DNA of 64,000 nucleotides from positions 806,001 to 870,000 of the forward strand of contig CAJGZL010000001.1 of NCBI GenBank assembly GCA_904846145.1, given 5' to 3'. Positions 47,773 through 58,100 of this stretch are shown here, in pieces. A program made the position numbers and the translations under genes. This DNA is from Psychrobacter immobilis. GTDB taxonomy: Bacteria > Pseudomonadota > Gammaproteobacteria > Pseudomonadales > Moraxellaceae. Each line of letters begins with the position of its first letter. Position 1 is the first letter of the stretch. The notes under the pieces were generated by a model. That model ran no database searches, was not told the origin of the DNA, and saw only the letters and a program-made list of their open reading frames with translations.

Positions 47773-48579
47773 GTGGTTGGTGCCACAACATTAGGTATTA
47801 CAGTAGCCACTTATGGCTTAGTGGCAGGCGGCTTAGTTGGTGGACCTGTTGCACGTAAACTCATCCATAACCTTGGCATCAGCCCTACACTCGCCGACCC
47901 TAATCCCACTGATATCGAAAAAGTAGCCAGCGCACAGTCGTTATATAGCACTAAACATGACGAGAATGAGATTCTTCACGAAAAAGAAATCTTTGAAAAG
48001 CCCGATCATATTCGCCTTATCACCGCCTCTTCTACTATCGAGTCGTTAGCGTTATTTGCGGCCGCTTTAGCTTTTGCCGATATCATGACGAACGTTGCAG
48101 AAGGGACTTGGTTTCAACTGCCTACCTTCGTTTGGGCGCTAGCAGCTGAGGTCATTATTCACAACTCGCTTACTATAGTGTTTAACTTCGATATATTCGA
48201 TTGTGCTATTGATGTTATCGATAACGCCTCTTTGAGCTTGTTCTTAGCGATGGCGTTGCTATCATTGAAGCTATGGCAATTAACCGATTTGGCGGGCCCA
48301 GTACTGATTATATTATTAGTACAAACCCTGATTATGATTATCTATGTTTACCTTGTAACCTTTAAAATAATGGGTAAAGATTACGATGCCGCTGTATTGT
48401 CAGCGGGGCATTGTGGCTTTGGTATGGGCGCAACCCCGACCGCTATTGCTAATATGCAAGCTGTGACTGATCGTTATTTGGCATCACCAAAAGCGTTTTT
48501 GATTGTGCCTATGGTCGGTGCTTTTTTTGTGGATATCGTCAACGCGACGGTCTTACAGATATTTGTCACCGTGCTTTAG
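47773..48579 (+). pseudogene. gltS: Sodium/glutamate symporter GltS, C-terminal part only
   Basis: 268 codons from a GTG aligning with E. coli GltS (401 residues) from about residue 160 to the end: GGLVGGPVARKLI, SLSLFLAMALLSLKLW, GHCGFGMGATPTAIANMQ and VPMVGAFFVDIVNA are all strongly conserved. Homology begins a few codons before the GTG (E-E-Y-G) and stops at an in-frame TAA at 47752-47754, so the first half of the transporter, including half of its inverted-repeat fold, is gone. The remaining frame is undamaged and carries an extra charged loop (about 45-75). A single half is unlikely to transport. Recent loss is likely; the adjacent DAACS symporter could cover glutamate uptake. Confidence 0.85.
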
Positions 48580-48609
48580 CAGTGACTTAGTAGTGTGATA
48601 GTAATAAAT

Positions 48610-48642
48610 AAACCCCTAAGCCTATAAATCTTGGGGGTTTTT
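48610..48642 (+). terminator. Terminator after the gltS remnant
   Basis: AACCCCTAAG pairs with CTTGGGGGTT (one wobble pair), followed by T; retained from the original gltS gene and possibly shared with the convergent TSUP gene. Confidence 0.8.
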
Positions 48643-48665
48643 ATTATTTGGAACTTTATTCTAAA

Positions 48666-49421
48666 TTAACCAAACACGTATTTAGTCAGCATCGCTAAAC
48701 AAACCAGCACGATCATTGGACGAATCAATCTACTGCCACCTTTAACTACCATTTGTGAGCCAAAGTACGCGCCTAGGGTTTGACCAACCATCATTGCCAG
48801 CCCCACCTTCCATAATACATTGCCGCCTAAGATAAAAAATATTAATGAGCCGACGTTGGTAGATAGGTTTAGCACCTTTGCCGCGCCTGTCGCCTCCACG
48901 ATCTTACGACCACGTAGAGCGACGTTACCGAGTGCAAAGAACATACCTGTGCCAGGGCCCATATAACCGTCATAAAAGCCAATAACGGGCGCTACTACTT
49001 TTTGCCATTTGCGCTCACTAATACGCGGGGTGGATCGTACCTCGCCTAATTTTGGTGCAAATAAAGTATAAATACCAATAACCGCTATAAGAAACGGTAT
49101 CAGTTTTTCAAGTAGATCAGGCGGTGATAGTTGTACCGCAATAGAACCAATAATAGAGCCAGCAAAGGCGCCAATGATAGCGACTTTAATACGCCTTGGG
49201 TTGATGACACCCTTTTTTATCATCGTAATAGAAGCAGCAAGCGCCCCTGATGCCGCTTGTAACTTGTTGGTGCCCAATGTCAGCACAGGCGGTATATTTG
49301 CCAATAACATAGCAGGAATAGTCAATAAACCACCGCCACCTGCAATAGCATCAATAAAACCTGCTAAGGCAGCAACAGCGGTCAACATCAAGATAACTTC
49401 TAAAGAAAGGGATAAGTCCAT
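48666..49421 (-). CDS. TSUP family permease (TauE/SafE type), second copy
   Basis: 251 residues, about eight membrane helices; AIAGGGGLLTIPAM and GFYDGYMGPGTGMFFALG are the two family motifs (YfcA-like subgroup; cores GGGGLLTIP and GPGTG). It differs clearly from the permease at 39366-40148, so it is not a recent duplicate. Probably exports sulphur-containing or other organic anions; substrate unknown. Confidence 0.88.
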   Translation of the reverse strand: MDLSLSLEVILMLTAVAALAGFIDAIAGGGGLLTIPAMLLANIPPVLTLGTNKLQAASGALAASITMIKKGVINPRRIKVAIIGAFAGSIIGSIAVQLSPPDLLEKLIPFLIAVIGIYTLFAPKLGEVRSTPRISERKWQKVVAPVIGFYDGYMGPGTGMFFALGNVALRGRKIVEATGAAKVLNLSTNVGSLIFFILGGNVLWKVGLAMMVGQTLGAYFGSQMVVKGGSRLIRPMIVLVCLAMLTKYVFG

Positions 49422-50024
49422 GGCACTGGCCTTGTAAATGTATAACGAAATAACGGGAGTGTATTCAACTGATAAAGGTCGGTTGCTAAGAGAAAAAAGG
49501 ATTAACTATTGATATATGGCTTAAGAGTCAATAAGATGAATAAGCAAAACCATACATTATAGAGCCAAAGTTCTAAAAATAGCTAAAGTTTGCCCATTTT
49601 AGTGATTTGATGACTAGACAACACTGCATCAACGTTTCATATTTTGTAAGATGACATCTAGTATTTAGCACTTTTTATAGGCACCTATACTTATAAGCAC
49701 GTATATTTTGACGCTATACATGACTGTTTCACTGAATCAAAAGGAGTGATAAGGCATTAAGTAATAACCGTAAAATCTTTATGGAAGAAGATTGCACAAC
49801 TTTTATAATAAGGATGCCCACAATTCAGCATTACTCTACTATCAGTCTCACCATCTAAGACCACTGCAGGATTACTGCCCAAGCTATACGGTTGCCTAAT
49901 AGAGAGCGCTTGGCTTGTTTATTATTGATATAACATTATGAAAACATAGATAAATGCTATTAAACGTTATTATTGACGATACTATTTATCTATGTTTATT
50001 GAATATTTTGCAACTGAGGACGAT
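49422..50024. other. About 600 bp between the TSUP permease and nhaA
   Basis: No convincing ORF or RNA gene. It contains the long inverted repeat at 49942-49997 listed separately, and must carry promoters for both divergent genes. Confidence 0.5.
49942..49997. promoter_or_regulatory. 14-bp inverted repeat in the nhaA leader
   Basis: AAACATAGATAAAT (49942-49955) and its exact complement ATTTATCTATGTTT (49984-49997) flank a 28-nt spacer, ending 27 bp before the preferred nhaA start. It could be a two-site operator or an mRNA leader hairpin. It overlaps the alternative nhaA ATG at 49992. Confidence 0.6.
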
Positions 50025-51224
50025 ATGGCAATACAAAGAATAAAGGCGTTTTTTGAGTTCGAAGCATCAGGTGGGATTATTTTAGCTCTAGCCGCTATCG
50101 CAGCAATGATTATCGCTAATACTCCTCTCAATGTGTGGTATGAGTCCTTTATTCATGCGCCAGTTGCCATTCAAATAGGTAGCTTTGAGATTGCCAAAGA
50201 TGCTCATCACTGGATCAATGATGGCTTGATGGCGATTTTCTTTTTTTTGGTTGGGCTTGAGCTCAAACGCGAAGTCCTTATCGGTGAGCTCTCTAACGTC
50301 AAGCAGATTATCTTGCCAGCAGGTGCGGCAATCGGTGGGATGATTTTTCCCGCTATTGTCTATCTGATATTTAACTACAATGAGCCTGAATACTGGAAAG
50401 GTTGGGCGATTCCTGCGGCTACTGATATTGCTTTTGCCTTAGGTATTTTGAGCTTATTGGGGAGTCGCGTACCCAACTCGCTAAAAGTGTTCTTGGTCTC
50501 CATTGCTATCTTCGATGACATTGGCGCTATTTTAATTATCGCTTTGTTTTATACCAGCGAGTTATCTTTGAGCGCCATTGCATTGGCAGGACTATGTCTG
50601 CCCTTTTTATATCTGCTTAACCGTCGTAATGTCACGAACATTGCGCCCTATTTGATAATCGGCTTAGTGATGTGGGTGTTCGTCTTAAAGTCTGGTATTC
50701 ACGCCACCTTAGCAGGTGTAGTACTAGCCTTATTTATACCGATGTTCGATAAGACCGATCCTGAACACTCGCCCTTAGAAGAGCTTGAGCACAGTTTGCA
50801 AGATATTGTATCTTACGCCATTTTGCCACTTTTCGCTTTTGCCAACTCAGGTATTTCTCTAAAAGGCGCAGGACTTGCTGATTTGTTCCATTCAGTCCCG
50901 CTAGGTATTGCCGCAGGATTATTCATTGGTAAACAGCTTGGTGTTATGCTTGCTTGCTGGCTGATATTTAAATTAGGTGTCTCTAAGATGCCTAATGGTA
51001 TGAATTTCCAGCAAATATATGGCGCTGCGCTGCTATGTGGTGTCGGCTTTACCATGAGCTTGTTTATTGGTGGCCTTGCATTTGCAGGTGGCGATTATGT
51101 GTTTGATGAACGCTTAGGTATCATTATGGGATCCATTGTCTCAGGTATCGCCGGCTACATTATGCTAAAAGTCACTTTAAAAGATGAAGTAAATACTACT
51201 TCAGTTGATCTGACTCACCCATAG
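50025..51224 (+). CDS. nhaA: Na+/H+ antiporter NhaA
   Basis: 399 residues from the ATG at 50025, preferred because GAGG lies five bases before it; the ATG at 49992 has no ribosome site and lies inside the inverted repeat. About 12 membrane helices. The ion-binding Asp pair is in [10 protein letters not shown] (E. coli Asp163/164), with [11 protein letters not shown] preceding and [13 protein letters not shown] near the end. It expels Na+ (or Li+) in exchange for protons, giving salt and alkali tolerance. No nhaR regulator gene is adjacent. Confidence 0.95.
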   Translation: MAIQRIKAFFEFEASGGIILALAAIAAMIIANTPLNVWYESFIHAPVAIQIGSFEIAKDAHHWINDGLMAIFFFLVGLELKREVLIGELSNVKQIILPAGAAIGGMIFPAIVYLIFNYNEPEYWKGWAIPAATDIAFALGILSLLGSRVPNSLKVFLVSIAIFDDIGAILIIALFYTSELSLSAIALAGLCLPFLYLLNRRNVTNIAPYLIIGLVMWVFVLKSGIHATLAGVVLALFIPMFDKTDPEHSPLEELEHSLQDIVSYAILPLFAFANSGISLKGAGLADLFHSVPLGIAAGLFIGKQLGVMLACWLIFKLGVSKMPNGMNFQQIYGAALLCGVGFTMSLFIGGLAFAGGDYVFDERLGIIMGSIVSGIAGYIMLKVTLKDEVNTTSVDLTHP

Positions 51225-51270
51225 GCGACAAGCTAGTACTTGCTTATAGAGGCTAATACAGGAGGTCAGT

Positions 51271-51858
51271 ATGCAGTTAATAACTATGCGGTTAATGACC
51301 ACGATGGTTGTAATAGGCAGCATCTCGCTACTCTCAGGCTGTGCTACGCTATCCAAGCAAGAATGCATGGTCGGTGACTGGCAAGCTATTGGTTATAATG
51401 ATGGTGTAGCAGGCTACTCCGTAGAGCGACTAGCTTCACACTCTAAAGCTTGCGCCAAAGTAAGTGTTGCCCCTAACTATCAGGCGTGGGAGCGCGGTCG
51501 CGAACTTGGGTTGCAGCAATACTGTACCGCTGATAGTGCTTACAACCTAGGTCGCCGCGGTCAAACGCTGAATAACGTCTGTCCTGCATCTATGATGAGC
51601 GGTCTACGTAAAATCAATCAGCAAGGTCAGCAGTACTACACCTTCATTAATGAGATAGAAAAAGATAAGCAGCTGATCAAGACCTATCGCGCAGAGTATG
51701 ACAAGCTGCGTAATGGTGACATGCTAGATTTTGAGACCGAAAAAGAAGCACGTACACGCTTGTTGTACTTGCCAAAAGAATTATACAAAATTCAACGAAG
51801 AATCGATAATAATGAGCGCAAAATAGAGCTATTAGATCAAACAAGTCCTTATCTATAA
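51271..51858 (+). CDS. DUF2799 lipoprotein
   Basis: 195 residues. Lipobox LLSGC (Cys24), then the DUF2799 pattern: GDWQAIGYNDG, W-x-x-G-R-x-x-G-L and YCTADSAYNLGRRGQ (core YCTADSAYNLG). The C-terminal 70 residues are charged and helical (coiled-coil-like). AGGAGG precedes the ATG. It follows nhaA by 46 bp and may be read through from it. Function unknown. Confidence 0.85.
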   Translation: MQLITMRLMTTMVVIGSISLLSGCATLSKQECMVGDWQAIGYNDGVAGYSVERLASHSKACAKVSVAPNYQAWERGRELGLQQYCTADSAYNLGRRGQTLNNVCPASMMSGLRKINQQGQQYYTFINEIEKDKQLIKTYRAEYDKLRNGDMLDFETEKEARTRLLYLPKELYKIQRRIDNNERKIELLDQTSPYL

Positions 51859-52037
51859 TAGGATTTATAAGATACTAGGTATTATAATAGGTTTGATAAT
51901 AACGCTAAGCCTCTAAGATAGCTGTTTTTTGATTTTTTCGTTAACAGAGCTTACACTTAGCGACTTATCATTCACAAAACTGAGCATTCATAGGACTTAG
52001 TGATCATAAGACCTAGCATTCACAATAAGAGCCGTTG

Positions 52038-53354
52038 ATGAGTATAGATAACAGCACTCCTACAAGCCCCTTAAGCCGTCAGATCTATCAACGTCATGGA
52101 CGTACTACAAGTATTGATGATCATAGTGATTTGCAGGTTTTACGTCGTATCAAGCGCCACCTTCTGCCTAAAGATTTTGCTATCTCACCGACATTGTTAG
52201 CCCAAATAGTAGAGGGTTATGATATCGGTGATCCTATCGCGGATAAGCTTGCCACCGACGGCATACGCTTTGCTAAGCCGCTGCAGCGCAGTATTATCCA
52301 AGGTGAGAGTAACCAATTGCTTGCTGACAAACCCTCTTTTGTGATGCTGACTGAGCAATTTGGTGCTCATCCTGACTGGTACGACCCTAAGCTGGCTGAG
52401 ATTGGGGCTATTGCTTACCGTCGCTATCCCCTAATGCTGATTTGGTTATTGCGCAATGTGGCGCTGATGGCAGGCTATAGTATTCCTGCTCTCTCCTTAC
52501 CACTTATTCAGACAGGCGCACTAATGCATGATGCCCTGCCTAGGCTCATGCGTACTTACGCTTATATATTAGCAGTATCTGAATACCCACAGCTCAATAC
52601 TAACCCTAAGCAAGCGCCTATTAGTCAAGTACTAGCGATCAGCTCTGAGGGCTGGCGACAGTCTATAAATGTGCGTCAAATTCATACCTTAGTTCGGCAA
52701 AACCTGCTTAAAGGCAAGTTAACTTCAGCAGAAGGTGTTATTGCTGATAGTGATCAACATCATAATGCTGATGGTAGCTGGAATACAGATTATTGGGGTG
52801 TGCCGATTAATCAAAGTGATATGATCGCCACTCACTTGCAGTTTTCATTATTGATTATGCGTGGTCTGCGTATTTTGGGTGCGCGTATCAGTAGCGAGGA
52901 AGCGCAAGGCATCCTACATCTGTGGAATCTTGCCAGCTATTGGATGGGCGTCGATCTTGAGCGCTTGCCCAAAGATGAAGCCGCCTGTTGGGAGTGGCTT
53001 TATACTTACCTCTCAATCCAGCAGCTGGATTTTAAAATGGGACAGCCATTAGCCAAAGCGCTACATGATCTACCGCGCCAACTCATGGGTGAAGACAATC
53101 GTAAAGGTCGTTTTGTAGAGATGGTCAACGCTAGCGTGACCCGAACCTTAGTCGGTGATGATATCGGCGATGGGCTGGACTTGCCAAAGTCCAAAATTCG
53201 CTTTGGCGTGCTGTCGTCTGTGCCGATACTGTTCGCACTCGATAGCGCACGACAGTATAATGATAGAGTTGCTGATAAGCTAGAGCGTTTTCGAGCTCGC
53301 CGCCAAGATAATATGAACTGGTGGCTCAAAAAGAACGATAATTATTATAAATAG
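52038..53354 (+). CDS. MpaB/latex-clearing-protein-like oxygenase (DUF2236)
   Basis: 438 residues from the ATG at 52038. The DUF2236 pattern is visible: R-x-x-H-T-L-V-R near 215 (the conserved His that ligates haem in latex-clearing proteins), then WGVPINQSDMIATHLQFS (core GVPINQSDM), and W-L-Y-T-Y-L near 325. No signal peptide, so it is probably cytoplasmic or membrane-associated, unlike secreted Lcp. Related proteins cleave isoprenoid or farnesyl chains oxidatively. The actual substrate is unknown. It ends 22 bp from the convergent Nudix gene. Confidence 0.75.
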   Translation: MSIDNSTPTSPLSRQIYQRHGRTTSIDDHSDLQVLRRIKRHLLPKDFAISPTLLAQIVEGYDIGDPIADKLATDGIRFAKPLQRSIIQGESNQLLADKPSFVMLTEQFGAHPDWYDPKLAEIGAIAYRRYPLMLIWLLRNVALMAGYSIPALSLPLIQTGALMHDALPRLMRTYAYILAVSEYPQLNTNPKQAPISQVLAISSEGWRQSINVRQIHTLVRQNLLKGKLTSAEGVIADSDQHHNADGSWNTDYWGVPINQSDMIATHLQFSLLIMRGLRILGARISSEEAQGILHLWNLASYWMGVDLERLPKDEAACWEWLYTYLSIQQLDFKMGQPLAKALHDLPRQLMGEDNRKGRFVEMVNASVTRTLVGDDIGDGLDLPKSKIRFGVLSSVPILFALDSARQYNDRVADKLERFRARRQDNMNWWLKKNDNYYK

Positions 53355-53376
53355 CTATCGCTGACCTAATCTTAAA

Positions 53377-54153
53377 CTAACGATCTAATGCTATGCCTGA
53401 CTCTTGCACCCGATAATACCAATCGAGCTGGCGATCAAAGCCTGTCTTGAGCAAATTTGCCAAAATCATACCCGTTAAGCCCCAAACCGTCTCGCCTTCT
53501 ATCTCCCAGCTTGGGGTGACGATAGTCGATGTCTGCCCCAGCATGGTATACTCTATCGCATACTCAATGGTCGGCTGAGTGGTAAAAGTCTCAAAGTCTG
53601 CCCAAAAGATACGCGATATCTCTGCCAACTCAGGCACCAGCACCAAATCTGGTGCTATAAGCGCCACAATAGGGCGTACACTCATACCGCTTTTTGAGGT
53701 TTGAATAGGCAATTGACCAACGATCTGTACTTTATTCGGTGACAAGGCGGTTTCTTCACAGGCTTCTCGCAGTGCCGTCACGACGTTGTTGCCATCCCCT
53801 ATTTCATATTTCCCGCCAGCACAAGATATCTCGCTAGCATGACTCTTCATATGTGCGGCGCGCCGAGTCAATAATAGCTTGGGACGATTTTCATTAGTGA
53901 TAGCAACTAGTACCGAAGCATCGGCAATAGGGGTTTTATATAAGCTATCTAATAAGCGAGTGCGATTGCTATTATGATAAATACCATCTCTGCTATTAGT
54001 ATTATTTAGCGTTTGGCCTATCGTCTGATCTGGCGTATTAAGCGTTTCATACTGCACACGCTCAGCCAATTGTCTCAGCGTAGGATGACGGATAAAAGCG
54101 GGCAGCGCGACTGCTAATTCATTAAAATTATCAGCATATGGCGGTTTGGTCAT
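53377..54153 (-). CDS. Nudix hydrolase, CoA pyrophosphatase type
   Basis: 258 residues. Nudix box in GGKYEIGDGN…TALREACEETAL, with REACEE carrying the metal-binding Glu residues and the CoA-diphosphatase-type GGK start. The N-terminal 60 residues are longer than in NudL and contain a polar insert (TIGQTLNNTNSRDG). It would split CoA or its derivatives to 4'-phosphopantetheine and 3',5'-ADP. Not in an obvious operon. Confidence 0.85.
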   Translation of the reverse strand: MTKPPYADNFNELAVALPAFIRHPTLRQLAERVQYETLNTPDQTIGQTLNNTNSRDGIYHNSNRTRLLDSLYKTPIADASVLVAITNENRPKLLLTRRAAHMKSHASEISCAGGKYEIGDGNNVVTALREACEETALSPNKVQIVGQLPIQTSKSGMSVRPIVALIAPDLVLVPELAEISRIFWADFETFTTQPTIEYAIEYTMLGQTSTIVTPSWEIEGETVWGLTGMILANLLKTGFDRQLDWYYRVQESGIALDR

Positions 54154-54493
54154 TATAAGTACCTTCTTTTTCTTAGCTATTCTTTATTATATTTTTGCAA
54201 TTTAGAACAACACTGTGTTTTCATTTTTATTTCAAAAACCTTCAGATCTTCAATATTATTAAACGGTAGCCGTTAAAAGCTGCGTTTGATTTAGACTAGC
54301 CTAAACCCTGCACTACTGCACAAGGTTTATGTGACTGCTGATACGTTTATTAACTTTCAGCGCTCGACAAACCTTAATATCAGCTCAATCTGTGCTATCT
54401 TAAGATAAAACCCTAAAACAATCTTTTACTGCTTGTTTTTACTTACTGAGAATAAATTTCATTTATTATTTTTATAACAATAAGGCCGTTACT
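54154..54493. other. 340-bp divergent intergenic region
   Basis: Between two divergent Nudix genes. It contains the short palindrome AACGGTAGCCGTT (54262-54274); nothing else supportable. Confidence 0.45.
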
Positions 54494-55057
54494 ATGCGCT
54501 ATTGTCTCGAATGTGGCCACGAAGCCGAACGTAAAATCCCACCTACTGATAATATACCGCGTTTGGTATGCCCTAATTGCAATTATATTCACTACGAAAA
54601 CCCAAAAGTGATTTGTGGCTCGTTAGTCGTACATAAACACAGAGTATTGTTATGCCGTCGTGCTATTGAGCCACAATATGGTCTTTGGACGATACCTGCG
54701 GGGTTTATGGAAAATGGTGAGACCATCGCAGAGGGAGCAGCGCGCGAGAGCTTTGAAGAAGCAGATGCAGTAGTCACTAATCCGCAGCTGTACTGTATTT
54801 ATGATATTCCTGATATCGGTCAGATTTACGTTATCTATTTGACTGACCTTAAAGACGGCGCCTATGGTATCGGCTCTGAGAGTCTTGACTGCGCGTTATT
54901 CGCTGAGGAAGATATTCCATGGGACACTATTGCTTTTGAGGCGGTAAAGCGTACCCTAAAGAGCTATTTTGCGGATCGCAAGCAGTTTGAAGGACACGCC
55001 AATTTCCCTATTCATCAAGACCAAATCGCTAAAGATCAAAGCATTAAGCGTTATTAG
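54494..55057 (+). CDS. Nudix hydrolase with N-terminal zinc ribbon
   Basis: 187 residues. Cys4 zinc ribbon (YCLECGHE, then CPNCNY) at residues 4-34, then a Nudix domain with box GFMENGETIAEGAARESFEEADA (core ARESFEE). Architecture resembles NudC-like and related nucleotide-sugar or NAD-family pyrophosphatases, but shorter than NudC and without its SQPWPFPxS specificity motif. The substrate is probably an ADP-ribose-type or other nucleoside diphosphate derivative. Confidence 0.87.
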   Translation: MRYCLECGHEAERKIPPTDNIPRLVCPNCNYIHYENPKVICGSLVVHKHRVLLCRRAIEPQYGLWTIPAGFMENGETIAEGAARESFEEADAVVTNPQLYCIYDIPDIGQIYVIYLTDLKDGAYGIGSESLDCALFAEEDIPWDTIAFEAVKRTLKSYFADRKQFEGHANFPIHQDQIAKDQSIKRY

Positions 55058-55092
55058 CATAAAAGCATCAATTATTACTGAACCTAAAGCAT

Positions 55093-55122
55093 AAAAAGCC
55101 AAGCAACTATGCTTGGCTTTTT
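55093..55122. terminator. Bidirectional terminator between the Nudix and M16 protease genes
   Basis: Perfect 12-bp stem AAAAAGCCAAGC / GCTTGGCTTTTT with a 6-nt loop, between converging genes. Confidence 0.93.
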
Positions 55123-55145
55123 ATGTTCTAAGATATAGCAGTAGG

Positions 55146-58100
55146 TTAGCTCTTAATTTTACAAACTTTAAAGCCAAGCTCTTTGATAGTCTCTTCTTTA
55201 TCGTATGGCGCTAATACTGAACGCACGTGTTTTTGGTCTTGCAAATATTGTTTAGCCACGCGCTGCAAATCTGCAATAGTGACTGCCAATATAGCGGTGC
55301 GCATTTTACGTTGCCACGCCTCGCCGCGATGATGCAGGTTGGCAAAGCAAGCTTTTATCGCCTCGCCAGCTGGAGAGCCTGGCTTATCCATTCCTGAAAT
55401 AATGCCTAAGATGGCCTCTTCTAACTGTTCATCAGACTGCGGTTCAGCCAATAGCCATTCGATACTGGCATCAAAATGCGCAAAGGTCTCACTACAATTG
55501 GGATCACGATAGCTAAAGAACTTAAAGGCACATGCATTGGCATCGTAGCCTGCGCCGCCACCATAAGCGCCGCCGCGCTCACGAATAGCACTATGCAGAT
55601 AGCCGTTGCGCAAGTAAGGCGCAAGCACCATTAGTGCTGCGGTATCAGGATGATCAGCAGCGGGCACAGTATAAGCGCTGGCGTTGTGATAGACATTGGT
55701 TGCCACTAGCCAAGCCAAATCCTCAACAATAGGATTACTCTCTAAAGCTTGTGCTGCATCTGTTTCACCGTTCAACGCCACATCTAAAGATAATTCAGTG
55801 AACTCGCTTGGAATATTAACCGCTGATAATTGAGCCGTTGTTTCAAATTTTGGCGCATCGCTGTCTTGCCAGCTCTCGACAATCAGATCACTTAAACGCT
55901 CGGTTTGCTCCGCTTCACAAATAATAGCTGCATGCTTAGGCAGACTCAGCAGACGCTGATGTAAGTCCATCAAACTCGTCGCAAGCTGATCCCAAAGCGC
56001 CTCATCTTCACCAGCATGAGTCAAAAACTCCTTGAGCGCATTAAGTGCGGGCAGACCACTACGCACATACTCCAACTGCGCTTGACGGCTCATAGCACGA
56101 CTGGCGGTCTGGAGCGCATAAGCGTGACCCGCACTAGATAGGCGCGATTGCCAAGAGGCTTGGCGTGATTGCAAGATTTCTTTAATACGTGCGTGCTCGG
56201 TAAAGACGCTATGCTCCATGACTTCCTTGAGCAGATCGATAGCCTCAGGCTTACGATTCAAGGCACGAGTTGCCATGACAAAATAGCTGCTTATGGTTTG
56301 GCTATCATCAATACTGGTGCGCTGGCTCACGCGTGCCGTCACCCCAGAGGAATGCGCCGCTTGCTTAGCTTGCAGCTCATAAGCATCCATTGAGTCGGTA
56401 CCAAGCTCAGATAATAGGGCTAAATAAATCGGCAATAGCGGATGATTAATCACATCATTAGCAGGCAGCTGCTTATATATAGAGTCGGCGTTTTCAGGGT
56501 TAATTGCGTCTGTTAATGGCACAATAACTTGATAATAATACAGACCATTAGTGCCCGCTTCATATTCAAATAACGTGCTCTTCTCGCCACTTAGCATGAC
56601 TTGCTTTTGACTGCCTTGCTTAAAGCTAATATCTGCAGGCACATCCTCTAATCCAACCTTTGGCAACAAGCTCAAGTCATCTGGTGCGGCTTGACGCGCC
56701 GCCAAGTCTAGCGCTTGTTGCTTTAGAATAGACTTATCATCAGCGCTCATATCCATCGCGATAGTGTCAAGACGCACTTGTTCAGCAGCCGCAAGACGCG
56801 CAGATTTTTCGCTATCTGGTGTCAACGTCACACGTACGCGATGGTTATTATCAAGTAGGTGATGCTTGATTAAATTAGGTAGCCACTGCTTATCTTTTAC
56901 CTGCTCGCGTAGCCATAGTAGGTGCTCATCAACTTCCCAAACATCTAGAGGATTGCCATCATGAATAGCGGTACTAAAGCCCTCAAGCAATAGATTCAAC
57001 CCATAAGGCATACTATCGCCACCAATATGACGCTGATCGATTTCAATCTGATGCAGTATGGTCTCAATGGTTTCATCATCGATAGGCTGGCTGGCCACTT
57101 GCGTCAACAAGTCAATGATACCTTGCTCAACCGCTTCGGCATGCTCAGCTTCAGAACCGCGCAGACCGGTATAGAACACCATTTCGTAATGGCTATCATC
57201 AAGGCCTAATAATGGGCTTGGTGCTTTACCCAGCGGATGGCTATCAAGATAGGCACGTAATGGCGAGCCTGCATGCTCAATTAATACGCCCTCAAGCAAA
57301 CGCAATGCCAAGCGCTGCTTGGGATCAGTAATCGACGGCAATAACCACGCGATAACATGGTGAGTTTGGTGGTCTCCTGCCTCATCAGCAGTATAAGTGT
57401 CGGTAGCGATAATAGGGGCAGAAAAGCGCACTTCTGGACGCGAAACATGCTTTTTACCCGCCGCAAACCGTGTCAAAGCATCCTCATGGATCTTAGTTTG
57501 AGTCTCGCGTACTGGAATATTACCAAAGCTCATAATCACACTATTAGACGGATGATAGTGGCTCTGATGAAACTCGACCAGCTCGTTGTGGGTCAAGTCT
57601 GGAATATCAGCAGGGTCACCGCCAGAATTATAATGATAAGTCGTAGTCGGGAATAAGTGATGGGCGACGGTATGATAAAGCTGATCAATCTCATCACTCA
57701 TCGCGCCTTTCATCTCGTTAAAGACAATGCCCTTAAACTCAGGCTTATCATCAGCATCTAATTCGACACGGATACCCTCTTGAGCAAAATCAAGCGGATG
57801 AATATTAGGGAAAAATGAGGCATCAAGATAAATAGCTAATAAGTTAAAGTAGTCGTTCTTATTTTGTGTGGCATACGGATAAGCCGTCCAATCGGCAGCG
57901 GTCATCGCATTCATAAAAGTATTGAGTGAGCGCTTAATCATCGAAAAGAACGGATCACGTACGGGGAACTTCTCAGAGCCACAGAGCGCCACGTGCTCAA
58001 GCACATGTGCCTCACCTTTTGAGTCCATTGGCTGAGTACGAAAGCCGACCAAAAAAGCATTCTCATCGCTTGGATGCGCCAAATGATAATGCATCGCTCC

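Noticed and set aside
47735..47794. Alternative ATG starts before the gltS remnant
   Set aside because: The ATGs at about 47735 and 47768 are in another frame and end after a few codons; the gltS frame itself is closed by a TAA at 47752.
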